Part shown: positions 12,301-21,000 of the stretch, piece by piece
Numbering within the stretch: position 1 is the first letter of the stretch
Layout of the letters: each line of letters begins with the position of its first letter
Source: Trichoplusia ni
Lineage: Eukaryota > Arthropoda > Insecta > Lepidoptera > Noctuidae
Reading direction: 5' to 3'
Assembly: GCF_003590095.1 (NCBI RefSeq)
Contig: NC_039482.1
Coordinates: 9,379,657-9,443,656 of the forward strand
DNA: 64,000 nucleotides
Made by a program: the position numbers and the translations under genes
The notes under the pieces: generated by a model
The model's database searches: none
Told to the model about the DNA's origin: nothing
What the model saw: the letters and a program-made list of their open reading frames with translations, nothing else

Positions 12301-12608
12301 TAGTGAAACTGAAGTATGTAATAATAATATAATGACGTCACCCAAGATGCAAGTACTTACTGGCGATAAAATCAAATTTGCACGGTTTGATTAATCAAAA
12401 TATATTTTCCTTGACAACAATAGAATCAAATAATCTCCATAATTAATTTGAAATCTGTAACTAATCTGACGTAGGGACGTTAGGTAGGTGTAGGGATACA
12501 AGGCGCGTGTGTCGCGCGGCGTGACGAGTGTGTGTTGTCCAGGAGCACGCGAGCCTGCTGGCCGAGCGCCGAGCCTCGCCCACCGCCGAGCGGGCCGCGC
12601 TGCTGTGA
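136..12608 (+). CDS. LRP1: LRP1-like low-density lipoprotein receptor-related protein, 3' part of gene (15 exons, 5' partial)
   Basis: Large single-pass endocytic receptor that binds lipoproteins, proteases and other ligands at the cell surface. Join: 136-378, 457-995, 1103-2018, 2153-2225, 2360-2530, 2641-3491, 3578-4017, 4092-4263, 4541-4656, 4976-5165, 9770-9964, 10249-10471, 10724-10832, 11278-11346, 12543-12608. All junctions are GT/AG and phases agree, giving 1456 residues plus TGA. Domain order seen: end of a YWTD propeller (VYWSDW), EGF, about 11 class A repeats with CDxxxDCxDxSDE-type motifs, EGF pair, YWTD-like propeller, several EGF repeats, a helix rich in Ala/Leu, then RRR and a tail with NPMY and NPVY. 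This order, and the 11-repeat cluster followed by one propeller and EGFs, matches the C-terminal third of LRP1 rather than LRP2. The gene begins outside the window. Exons are extremely GC-rich while introns are AT-rich. Family assignment is firm; ligands are not predictable. Confidence 0.93.
457..995 (+). CDS. LRP1: LRP1 exon b: EGF and class A repeats 1-3
   Basis: Acceptor gtacag before 457; donor gtcagt after 995 (phase 0). The start is an EGF-like module (CAALNCSGLCLLTPEGG). Three LDL-receptor class A repeats follow, with WRCDTQDDCGDGSDE, HICDGAPHCGDGSDERDC and a divergent DCHDKDDEHDC motif. The Asp/Glu pattern is the calcium site of class A repeats. Confidence 0.9.
1103..2018 (+). CDS. 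LRP1: LRP1 exon c: class A repeats 4-11
   Basis: Acceptor gttgcag before 1103 (phase 0); donor gtactc after 2018 (phase 1). This is one long exon carrying roughly eight class A repeats in tandem, for example VWVCDADSDCGDGSDE, WWCDGEPDCPDGSDEAGC and LVCDGFLDCDGDENPAFC. The last repeat (SLCDDGRCVPADSPCDA) is short and runs into the next exon. Repeats 7 to 9 are compositionally biased to Ala/Arg/Gly by the GC-rich codons. Confidence 0.9.
2153..2225 (+). CDS. LRP1: LRP1 exon d: first EGF of the pair
   Basis: Acceptor tttacgcag before 2153; donor gtaagt after 2225. Encodes DAELACRWDTCSQLCLPKHQ and then NHTCK across the junction, a typical first half of an LRP EGF module. Confidence 0.88.
2360..2530 (+). 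CDS. LRP1: LRP1 exon e: EGF end and start of propeller
   Basis: Acceptor aatacag before 2360; donor gtactc after 2530. Encodes CVSGYKQRQLPDGTLTCEAS, the end of an EGF module, then GERAVLLLAEGGELRAW, the first strand of the next propeller (LRP pattern 'LL.AD...IR'). Reading goes straight through a GT at 2421, so that GT is not used as a donor in this model. Confidence 0.85.
2641..3491 (+). CDS. LRP1: LRP1 exon f: YWTD-type beta-propeller
   Basis: Acceptor gatacag before 2641, immediately followed by another CAG, so a NAGNAG choice would add or drop one codon. Donor gtcagt after 3491 (phase 1). Blades carry degenerate YWTD motifs: RRVYWTQAG, RRLLWAERG, ERLYFVDAYYD, EEWVYCATPRG. A run RRRVRR near 3070-3085 is a possible basic processing site, as LRP1 is cleaved by furin in other animals; that use here is only an inference. 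About 30 residues at 3248-3337 interrupt the expected SVF-EEWVY strand. Confidence 0.88.
3578..4017 (+). CDS. LRP1: LRP1 exon g: EGF modules and Gly-rich linker
   Basis: Acceptor accattag before 3578; donor gtacag after 4017 (phase 0). Starts GDNPCKEGDAG with an EGF module ending CLCPEGLVPL. A glycine-rich linker (about 3765-3810) follows, then a second EGF with HCRCPPLFTGERCQ and the start of a third (CAQHCHRRGRCELDQ). A Thr/His stretch precedes the donor. Confidence 0.87.
4092..4263 (+). CDS. LRP1: LRP1 exon h: EGF modules
   Basis: Acceptor tgtgtcag before 4092; donor gtactg after 4263 (phase 1). Encodes CVCNPGYTGARCER, a Thr/Ala linker, and CENGGRCALQDGRAVCECAP, typical EGF modules with paired cysteines. 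A mobile element sits only 14 bases past the donor. Confidence 0.88.
4278..4467. mobile_element. Foldback element, copy 1 (190 bp) in an LRP1 intron
   Basis: The ends pair: a left arm starting attaaatgatgtaacgg and a right arm ccgttacatcatttaa form an inverted repeat of about 31 bp around a roughly 90-base interior. A tail ending tactatcaaaa follows. A perfect 13-bp direct repeat, tactgttatcatt, flanks it (4265-4277 and 4468-4480), so the insertion is intact. Variable-length target duplications and an AAAA end suggest retroposition rather than a cut-and-paste MITE. Confidence 0.8.
4541..4656 (+). CDS. LRP1: LRP1 exon i: EGF module
   Basis: Acceptor tgtcatag before 4541; donor gtaagc after 4656 (phase 0). 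Encodes GSRCERCVGGPECGAGVCER, then RCRPDICRFFCLNQ, completing one EGF and opening the next. Confidence 0.87.
4976..5165 (+). CDS. LRP1: LRP1 exon j: EGF module and Pro/Ala/Thr linker
   Basis: Acceptor gtgttgcag before 4976; donor gtaagt after 5165 (phase 1). Encodes GACSVSAVGAVSCRCPAAWS and GERCQRPAC, then a Pro/Ala/Thr-rich juxtamembrane linker ending PKRSN. The following intron is 4.6 kb. Confidence 0.87.
6536..6825. mobile_element. 290-bp MITE with 29-bp terminal inverted repeats
   Basis: Left end tatagtcaccggcacggatc at 6536 continues to gcgct at 6564. The right end, 6797-6825, is its reverse complement with one mismatch (C/T). There is no coding capacity inside. Flanking TA/TATA makes a TA target duplication possible but not certain. 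The interior is GC-richer than the surrounding intron. Confidence 0.8.
7950..8194 (+). promoter_or_regulatory. Candidate internal promoter and alternative first exon of LRP1
   Basis: A GC- and CpG-rich patch inside the large intron. ATG at 8164 opens a 31-base reading frame (MRGRRKRAPD plus one base) ending at a consensus donor, gtgagt, at 8195. An in-frame TGA upstream (near 8125) sets the start. The exit phase (1) equals that of exon 4976-5165, so it could splice to 9770 and give a short LRP1 form with one EGF region, the membrane helix and the tail. A one-in-three phase match is weak evidence, and no signal peptide is encoded. Confidence 0.3.
9770..9964 (+). CDS. LRP1: LRP1 exon k: EGF module
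   Basis: Acceptor tatgacag before 9770; donor gtgagt after 9964 (phase 1 in, phase 1 out). Encodes ASGASGARCGAACSHGGHC and an EGF ending CACAGAWGGAHC, then a second half-module (ACPPPALCVWGPDC). Confidence 0.87.
10249..10471 (+). CDS. LRP1: LRP1 exon l: last EGF piece, membrane helix, stop-transfer
   Basis: Acceptor gttaacag before 10249; donor gtcagt after 10471. Encodes FCACLEGASCTAP, a Gly-rich stalk, then a helix of about 23 residues beginning WAGAALALLALLAA and ending LYLLH, followed by RRR as a cytosolic stop-transfer. The topology is extracellular N-terminus, cytosolic C-terminus. Confidence 0.9.
10724..10832 (+). CDS. LRP1: LRP1 exon m: cytosolic tail with first NPxY
   Basis: Acceptor gtgtacag before 10724; donor gtaagt after 10832 (phase 0). 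Encodes DNVEINNPMYLAGEDELEQ. NPMY matches the membrane-proximal NPxY of LRP1 (NVEIGNPTY in vertebrates), an adaptor-binding and endocytosis signal. Confidence 0.92.
10833..11277 (+). other. LRP1 intron, nothing further seen
   Basis: A 445-base GT/AG intron with no gene or recognisable repeat. Confidence 0.6.
11278..11346 (+). CDS. LRP1: LRP1 exon n: tail with second NPxY
   Basis: Acceptor cccacag before 11278; donor gtaagc after 11346. It is a 69-base, phase 0/0 exon encoding NHFANPVYESMYAPQS. NPVYxxxY matches the distal NPxY of LRP1. Because the exon is in phase at both ends, skipping would remove this motif cleanly. Confidence 0.92.
11347..12542 (+). other. LRP1 last intron with dispersed-repeat fragments
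   Basis: Contains two copies of 'ggtacggaaccctaaaaact' (11669-11688 and 11745-11764) and a nearby 'gtcaagtgcgagtcagactt' (about 11523). These are pieces of a repeat common in moth and butterfly genomes. A short (TG)n run lies near 11935-11950. Confidence 0.55.
11669..11764. repeat. Two direct copies of a 'ggtacggaaccctaaa' repeat
   Basis: Two identical 20-base blocks 76 bases apart, each followed by related sequence (acttgtcttacgcgctta and acttgacgtacgcgctta). Likely a duplicated end of a dispersed non-autonomous element. Confidence 0.6.
12543..12608 (+). CDS. LRP1: LRP1 exon o: C-terminus and stop
   Basis: Acceptor gttgtccag before 12543. Encodes EHASLLAERRASPTAERAAL, then L and TGA (12606-12608). 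ASLLAERRASP is a possible dileucine and basophilic kinase motif. Confidence 0.85.
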   Translation, partial: EHASLLAERRASPTAERAALL

Positions 12609-14101
12609 GGAACTGTGACCACTTACATATCGAACATACATCATAATAACTCATAAACTCCTATAACCAAGTCCTTGACAACCTCAGTAGTAGTCTAGGT
12701 TATGCCGCGGTCGAGAGCCCGCGCCTCTCAAGCCCCAACAATGTCATTTGGAGGAGAACTTACCTCTTAAAAGTCAAGTGTTATTTACGTCTGTTTTAAT
12801 TATCTATTAAATAACAATAAAATGGAAACAGAGTAGCGCGCTCTAGTCCGCGGCATGCATCTCAATAATACCTTAATGTACAATCGAGCTTGTATGAATC
12901 TCAGTGAAATTGTAGTACATATTTCGTAATTGTTGTAAGTAGGTGGCGCAAAGGACGTCATATCCGCGGTGTCCTTTACTAACCTTTGTACTCTTGCCGT
13001 TTAGATAACGAACACTTTCAGAACGAATATTTTATAATAATAAGATCTACACCACATAATCTTTAGAGATTAGTAAGTTAGTCTCATTGTATTGTGCCAT
13101 ATTGTGGTAGTGATAGCAAAATAACCAGCAATATATGTCCCGGCTATCCTAGATTAGATCATGACTGTCTTTGTTGTCAGATCATAAATCCTTATTTTTT
13201 ATTATTCGGTCACTTTGTACAGATCTCGTTATTTATTTTGAACGAATGGGTGATTCTCCAGAAAAGAAATAACATATGCTCACCAAATTGTAACATACCG
13301 TAGTGATAATAAGTCATAATTATGATCTTTCTTAAAAAAATACATTAAATTATACAAACTGAAGTTAAAAATATATGGTGAAAAGTAATGAAGTCCTCAA
13401 CTTGTTATTATTTTCCGGAGAATCTCTAAATATACAGCTAAATACATCGGGCCAGTTTATTTAGTACAAGACAACTTTTTTAGCAGAATAATTTGTACAA
13501 ATGTCGGCAGCTTTCTGACCTTGCGTTGTGTAACTAATGTGATTGTTTTGTATTTAATTTTTATTATTCTTAAGTATATTAGATGTAAGTAAACAACGAG
13601 GGTCTCGTGTGTTCAGAGCACACATCCAAGGCAGCTAGGAGCTCTTAAACTCTATGAATTCTCATGAACAACATGTGCTTAAGATAGCTGTAAGTATGCT
13701 TCTACACGCAATATCTATGGAACTTGTGCCAAATTGTTGTGATCTATTAAATACCTAATTAATTAAGTAATCATTTGTCGAGCTCAAATTATAATTTATT
13801 TAATTGATTCCTAAAAATCTCAATATACACAGTTAATACAATTGATTATATTATGCTCAATCTGAAATCACTCAATGTGTAATTTATTATAAATGTTTTT
13901 GGGTTATCGTCCCTATGTATTATTAATGTTGAGATTATGTTAAGTACAATGTTTACATATCTTATACGCAATATTTACTTTTGCAAATATATTTGTACAA
14001 AGCATCACATGTTTCGACTCCAATTTAATTAAGAATAGTCTGAATAATTATATTAAGTAGAATTAAGTTTATTAGTATTAAGTAAATGACTTTGAAATAA
14101 A
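12609..14101 (+). other. LRP1: LRP1 3' untranslated region with two candidate poly(A) signals
   Basis: AT-rich, non-coding. AATAAA occurs at 12816-12821 (proximal) and at 14096-14101 (distal, followed by a T-rich stretch). Both lie upstream of the convergent ligase gene's stop at 14940. Which signal is used cannot be told from sequence. Confidence 0.5.
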
Positions 14102-14939
14102 AATTATGAATTGCATACATTGTTGTTTTAGTCTTCAATGAAACCAAACCTTCCTACGTGACGAATATTTTTAAAGAAGTGCTATTGATAAAGAGTACAT
14201 GGCGCTATTAGATCAAGGTCAAAATATACAGGTGTGTTGGCAAAGGGGGGATATAAAAGCAGTGTTTACTTACGAACAGAACTTTTATGGCACTCTTAAC
14301 AGGAAGTGATCAACGATTTAATTCTTCTATGCCAAATATATCTCGCCTCACGGTGTTTCGGCATTGCTTTTTTTGCTAACTGAGAGAAAAGACGTTTTTA
14401 AAGCGTCAGAGACTTCATTGGTCAGAATTGAGACCAAAACAATTTATGACAAGTACTTACGATTGACTTTGGGAATTTTGGTAAATTAGAACGTATTTAT
14501 TATTAATAACGGTCTTGACGTCATGCTCAAATACCATGAAAACTTTCTCTTCAATCGATCGCGATAAGGTTAATGAAATAAAAAATGAAACTGCCTTTTG
14601 AAAATAGCTAACTTAATTTTAATTTAATATAAAAATCTATTTTACAGTAAATAATTATATTGATACCTGGAATACATTCTCAACTTTACATCTAGACACA
14701 AATGTACATTTAAACAATGATTGCATGTAAATTTTAAACACGCACACACGCACTTAGCATTGGGACTTGGGAACCGGAACATGATACAAGCTCATTGTAG
14801 TGAGAATAATCAGCGAAATGTTCACAACACGGACGGACAATTATTTTCATATTATTAGTATTTTGGTATGCTGAGAAAACTCATACGTAAATTAACATTC
14901 GACTGGGTTTCGAGATGTGTCGAGTGCGTAGTGCTTACA

Positions 14940-15072
14940 TCAGTAGAACTCGTCCATGTTGGTTTTGGCTGTGGTGGAGTTCCGCACCTGGTCCTGCGCG
15001 AGGTACATGTCGGCGATCTGCGCGGCCGAGGTCGCCTGCTCTGCCGTCTTATCGTCCCGCACGCGAACAAAC
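14940..15072 (-). CDS. LIG1: LIG1 exon 15: motif VI and C-terminus
   Basis: Encodes FVRVRDDKTAEQATSAAQIA, then a short tail ending MDEFY and TGA (14940-14942). RFVRVRDDK is motif VI. Confidence 0.94.
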
Positions 15073-18000
15073 CTAAGCACAAACGCGGATACTTGTAACT
15101 AGAAGATTACTATGGGTGTATAAAGTACAGGTTTATTGATGTCAATCGCGCGCGCAATCAGCAGTTATACACTGACCCGAATATTTAGTTTTAATATTAG
15201 CGTTGTTATAAAGTTAGTTAACGATCGGTCATCAACCAAGCCGCGTTTGCTCATACCATTAAGCATTACCATTTTCACCCAATATACCATACCAACCAAG
15301 GTTTTACTATTTATTTGTTGGATTTACGCCCAACAATGGGCGAGCGTATCATTCGATCAGTTAAAAGGTCAAGAAGGAAATAGGCGCGCAGTCCAGCGTG
15401 TTCGTTCCTATGAGAAGTCGGCGTGTTACATACTCAGTCATCCTTTGAGTAAAAGTCTAACAGGATTGGTTAAAGCAGTAGAAAGGGCTAGGGGCGTGTC
15501 ATTGGCATTTCATCTTGGAAAAAGTGCTCACTATGGACAATAAGTTATATTAATTTTGACCCAAAACGTGGATGTATAGCATGTGTGTACCTGGGGAACC
15601 GCAGCGAGATCCCCTTGTCGGGGTGCACGCGGCCGATGGCGGCGCGGTGAGCCGGCGACAGCGACAGGTCCGCCGCGCGCACCTCCCACACGCGCGCCGC
15701 CGCCAGCCACACGTCCGCGGAGTGCTGCGGGTCGAAGCTGAGGGGACGAGAACACATTACTATACAAAAATAATAGGAAGCGTCGTAACGGCCTGTGGCC
15801 TGTCAGTTTAGTACACTTTAGTAGTCGTCAGCGTTAGAGCTCGGAAATATGTTACTTATATATGCATTGAGGAAACAATGATTGTAGCTACCTGTAGTAG
15901 GGTCTGGGCGCTTCGATGACGTGCTCTTGCAGCTGCTTGGTGAGGTTCTGCAGGTCCTCGTCGCTGAAGCCGGTACCGATCTTGCAGAGCGACTGGTACT
16001 GCTCGTGCTCGGGCTCGTAGCAGGCGAGCAGGAACCCGCCGAACACTCCGGCGCGCTTGCCGCGACCGCGATACGCACCCACCACAACCACGTCCAGTGT
16101 ATCACCTAACCCGTCCAGGTAGTCCTTCTTAAGCTGCGGGCGAGGACAATCAGGGGTAAGACTGTGGCGACTTGCATTACACGAGCGATCCAAACGGATA
16201 ATTCTAATGATATTTGTTCTATTTGTTACAGCGATAAGAACAATTACTGCAATCAAAGCATCAACTATATATTATTGGCAAAAAAAGTAATTTATCGTCA
16301 ATGGCGACAGATGTCTGTATAATGTACGTAAAGCCGATCTTCCAGTAACATTGCAAAAGGATGGCCAATGTCGCCTTGTTCTAGGACTCGAGAAGCAGTC
16401 TTAGCGCGCGTACAGTTAAGGCGGCAGTATCAGCGTCAGCTACCTTGAGCCAGTTGTGTGAGCGTCGCGCAATGTCGTAGTGAGCGTGAGGTCCGGCGAG
16501 CGCCTTCACCATGAGTCCCTCGCAGGAGCCGCGCACCGCCTCCTCCAGGAACTGCTGCACGTCCTCCAGCGAGCTACAGTCGCGGGAGGTCGCCTGCTGC
16601 CACTCGCCTGACACACGGAGCATATGCGATATGAATTACCATATTTTCTACAATAACTTTCGTTAGAATTCTTGCACAATTTGAATGATACAACCGTTTG
16701 CTCAAGAGTATTTTTCGGGATCACCCGACTAGATTCGAACCCAACCAAAGTCTTATTCTGAAGACTGATTGAATGGTTGAAGCTGTTGCATCGCAATCCC
16801 GATAAATAAGTGTGAATAAACCGTTATAGCATTTAAGCATGAATTACCCAACTCTGAGAAATCATTTGTTGGCAACCTTCGCAAATCTATAAATTTTACT
16901 ATGCCTGTATATTCAATTATAAGAAATACTTAACCGAACACTAAAGATCCGTCTCACAGCAAACAATATCAGAACAAATACCAATAATTCATCACGTGAT
17001 TGTGAATTTCCGAGAACTATGGTTGAGTGCTGATGTAATTAGCACGTCACTATAAATAGTACTATAGTTACAATACAGTGTTATTTACACAAATAATTCA
17101 AGTTATTATCGAGATAAGATTGCCAGATGATTTATAGAAAGTCCATATTGCCAAGGGTTTTCCTGTATGTTAACTACTAGCGGCCACCTGCGTTTTTGTA
17201 CCCGTGGACTTTCCGATGAATTGCCAAACACTGTTTTAAACCCAGGTAAGGTTGATTTTTAAAGATGTATTATTACACCTAAAACATCTACAACACAACC
17301 TCTTTTTGTAAGCGTGCGGGGTAGTACAGGATGAAGCTTATACTAGCAACGGGACCCGTAAGGTGCTTTGCCTCCTTCGAGTGCCACATGACCTCAAGGT
17401 TAAGTCAATCAATTGTTTGTATATATATCTTTAATCTGGCTACTAGTGTCAACCCTGCCGTCAGTACCTGGCACCTCGTTGAAGTGTTCCCTGAGCAGCT
17501 GCCTCCGCTCCAGCAGCGGGCGCCTCACGAGCGGCTCCCCGTTGAGGAACAGCAGGTCGAACAGGAACACGCACACCTGCACCTTGATGTCGGCCTCAGA
17601 CGCGTCCTTGCGCTTGCGCGTCGACAACACCTACACATAATATCATACCCCTTAGCCGATATTCAAAAATGTTTAAGTTGTAAATAAGACCCTGGTAATT
17701 TTGAGTTGTTCTCATAATGAAGCTAGAATTTTTAAGAATATGGTTACTGCAAATGATCATCCTACTATCACGTTAGGTCACCACCCTATAGAGTCCGATT
17801 GGGCGCAGACCTCTTCCCATATAGCGAAGGTTTGAGCATTGATCACCACGCTAGCTCACTGCGATTTGGCGATTTCAAATTTCAACATTTAGAATCCAGG
17901 CTCCCTCACGATGTTTACCTTCAGCGTCAGTCAGTTCACTTTGAAAAGTCAATTTGGCACTTTGCTATATGTGTGAGATACCTACTCCTTATTAAATGAT

Positions 18001-21000
18001 GTAACGGTTTACTCACGCGTATTTATCGGGGTAGCCCGACAAATACGCGTGAGTAAACCGTTACATCATTTAATAATGAATCATTCTCACGACAGTTACT
18101 ATCAAAATACCTACTCCTTGTTTTTACAAATCCATGCATATAACCGCTACATTATTACAGTTGTGGAAACATGACAACGCACTACACGGTGTAGAGTGAC
18201 TTTTCTCCTCTATTGTTGTAAACACTCTCAACTAATAAAATTTTACTCTAAATGAATCACCAACCTGGAAGGGTAGGATCTGCTTGTTGACCACGTCGTA
18301 GGCGACTGCCTCACAGTCCAGCACACAGCTGGTAACATTCGGCCGCAGCAGTGACGTCAGCCGGCCCAGCACGTCCGGGTATTTACTGTTAACAAACATT
18401 GCTACTGTTACATCAACTTTCAAACAAATTCTTTAAGAATTTCTCAGTGGCCCCAGTTTCTTCACTGTTACATCAATCATCACACTACATGATACTAATT
18501 CCTTAAAAGTTCTTGAAAGAGGATAGTTTGTCCTTCATTTTTTTTTTATTTAGGTGTAAGGAGTTTCGTCAAAGTTTTCCTTAAAATATCTTACGTGGTG
18601 TTGTTCTCCTGGTTCCTGCTGAAGATGGCTGCCTTGCTGAGGTCAGGCCCTCCGCCCGCCTCCAGCTCGGGAACGTGAAGCTGGGCGCGCTCGCCGTCGT
18701 ACTTCCATTCACAAGTGAACTGCTCGTTTTCAAATCTACATTCAGAGAATATATTTATTTGAAAGTCCCTCTAGAGGTTCTATATAAAAACATGATTAGA
18801 CTACAGAAATTTCGACTTGCGACCCGGTCTTAGGCTAATTATGAAGGACTTCGGTAAAGACCGGACCTAGATAGTCGATGCCGATATACACGCGTGAGTA
18901 AAGCATTAGCATATCATTCAAAATATGGAAAGGCTTGTAAAGGAGGTTGTAGTCGATAATGCGCTGACGGTGCGCAAACCAGCTCTGTTTATGTAGTTAG
19001 TAATGGTGTGACCTGTCGAAGATGTGTGCGAGTTGTTTGGTAGGGTGTGCCAGCATGGGCTTGAGCGGCACTCCGGGCTGCAGGCGGCAGCGGCCCGCCA
19101 GCCCGCGCAGGCCCTCCTGCAGCAGGGCCGGGACCACGCGCTCGTAGTTGGGGCACTCGCAGTACACGGACTTGATGGTCAAGACGTGCTCGTCCACGAT
19201 AGCCTAGAGCCAACACCTTAAGTTATAAACTAGCAGCTGGCGACAACTTTTTAAGGGTAGTAGTATTATTTATGAATGTTTATTAATTTTGCCTAGTTAA
19301 GCAAACTCTGGTGCACCGCTGGGCGGCGTCGGTTATTCGCTTATTTTTAATCTACCCAAAGAATAAATTTGCAGCAACATTATGTCTATAATGTTATGTT
19401 TAATGTTAATAATATAATGTTGCGTGTCACTTAAGTCACTTAAGGTGACGTATATGTGATATACGCGGTATAAATGTCAGACAGAATTTTGATTAAATGG
19501 ATAAAGTAGTCCCATTTATTTCAATTTGATTTTTTTTAACAAAACTTGCATGACAAATGAAACGGCATGAGACCTTAAACTCGTCCGGCGTCTTTCCCTT
19601 GGCGGCGTCCAGACAGTCCCCCCCGGGCGGGGTCCTGGCGGCCGCCGCGCCCAGCGCCGCCAACACGGACTGCTCCGCCAGGCCGATGCGCAGCTTGCCC
19701 TCCAGAGACCTGCGCACACACGAATGTCACTACTCGCCGATACAAACACTCGGTATTTTCGATCATGTTGGACAAACAGTAAACAAATTCAAACTGCATA
19801 ATTTTACTTTGAAACTGATGACACTTTCCGTTACTCTACTATGAAGCACTGACTGTTATCAATCTGTATCACATATTACAGTATAAACAGTCTTATAACA
19901 AACTGTCGCCCTCTAGCGGCTAAACTAATTATGATAATATATTTTTTGTGAGGTCGTTGATAGATTTCATCATGCTTCGCTATGTTTCGTATCTAATATG
20001 AACTGCGATGAAAAAATATAATCACTTACCGTATAAGATACCGAGCTTCCGAGTGCCTGCACGCGATGTACAGAGATTGAATCTTTTTAATCTTCTTATC
20101 CACAGATGCGTGACCTGGGCGAGATAGATAGTTAGTTAAACATCTTCTTTAATTGTTATCAAGAAATCAATTATGAGGGGGCTGTATGATAAAGGTTTTT
20201 GTGGTAGAAAAAGTAATTTACATTTTTTAACAGAAATGGTCAGTAGGTAATGGTTTTTTAAGCTGAAAATTTTAAGGGATGTCACAAAAATACGCCAAAA
20301 AGAAGCAAGCAGCTGAGATCGCGAACTTAGGATCATTATGAGACCTGTCATCCTCGCGATGTCCCTGAGCGCGGCCAGCACGCTCCGGGCGGACAGCGGC
20401 GGCGCGGGGAACATGGTGCGCTGCGTGCTGCGCGCGCTCTGCGCCACCAGCCCCAGGTCCCCCGCGCGGGCCACGCTGGCGCGCAGCTGCGGGACCGTGC
20501 GGCCCGTGCACTGACCCACCGCCTTCATCAGGTACGTCTCCGCTATGCCTGCACACACAACGACAAACTTAATAAAGCTGCCTCAAAGTGTGGATTTGTG
20601 GAACAAGCTCTTTGCATCATTACATGACCGACGACAAGTTCAGATGCTGGTGGCAGTACAAACTGGAGCGTATGTGTGGACAAGGGAGACCACCACATTT
20701 ACAACCCCTTATAACACATAACTTTGATTCCTTAGTGCAAGACTCAATGCAAGATTTAAAAAATCACACCAATGAACAAACAAACACACCAACACTTGGC
20801 TCATCAGTGCAGTCAATGTATCTATAAGCTTCGAGAAAAAAAACCATAGTTGGTATGTAATACAAAACATACTGACCCAGTTCCAAGCTCTCATAAGCTG
20901 GAGCCAATTGGTTGAGGCACAGGTAGACACTTGGCAACAGGTCATCCGGTGTAAGCACGATGACGGAGCGAAAGTAGTTGCTCAGGATGTCTATGATCTT

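Larger units (their letters stand above)
19204..20876 (-). other. Remaining LIG1 introns in this part
   Basis: Introns 19204-19573, 19710-20029, 20115-20344 and 20549-20876 are AT-rich. No gene or clear repeat was seen in them. The intron at 16134-16443 is likewise empty. Confidence 0.55.

Noticed and set aside
15136..15543. 135-residue open frame in the last ligase intron, plus strand
   Set aside because: No family motif, no splice or promoter context, and it lies fully inside an intron; probably chance or repeat-derived.
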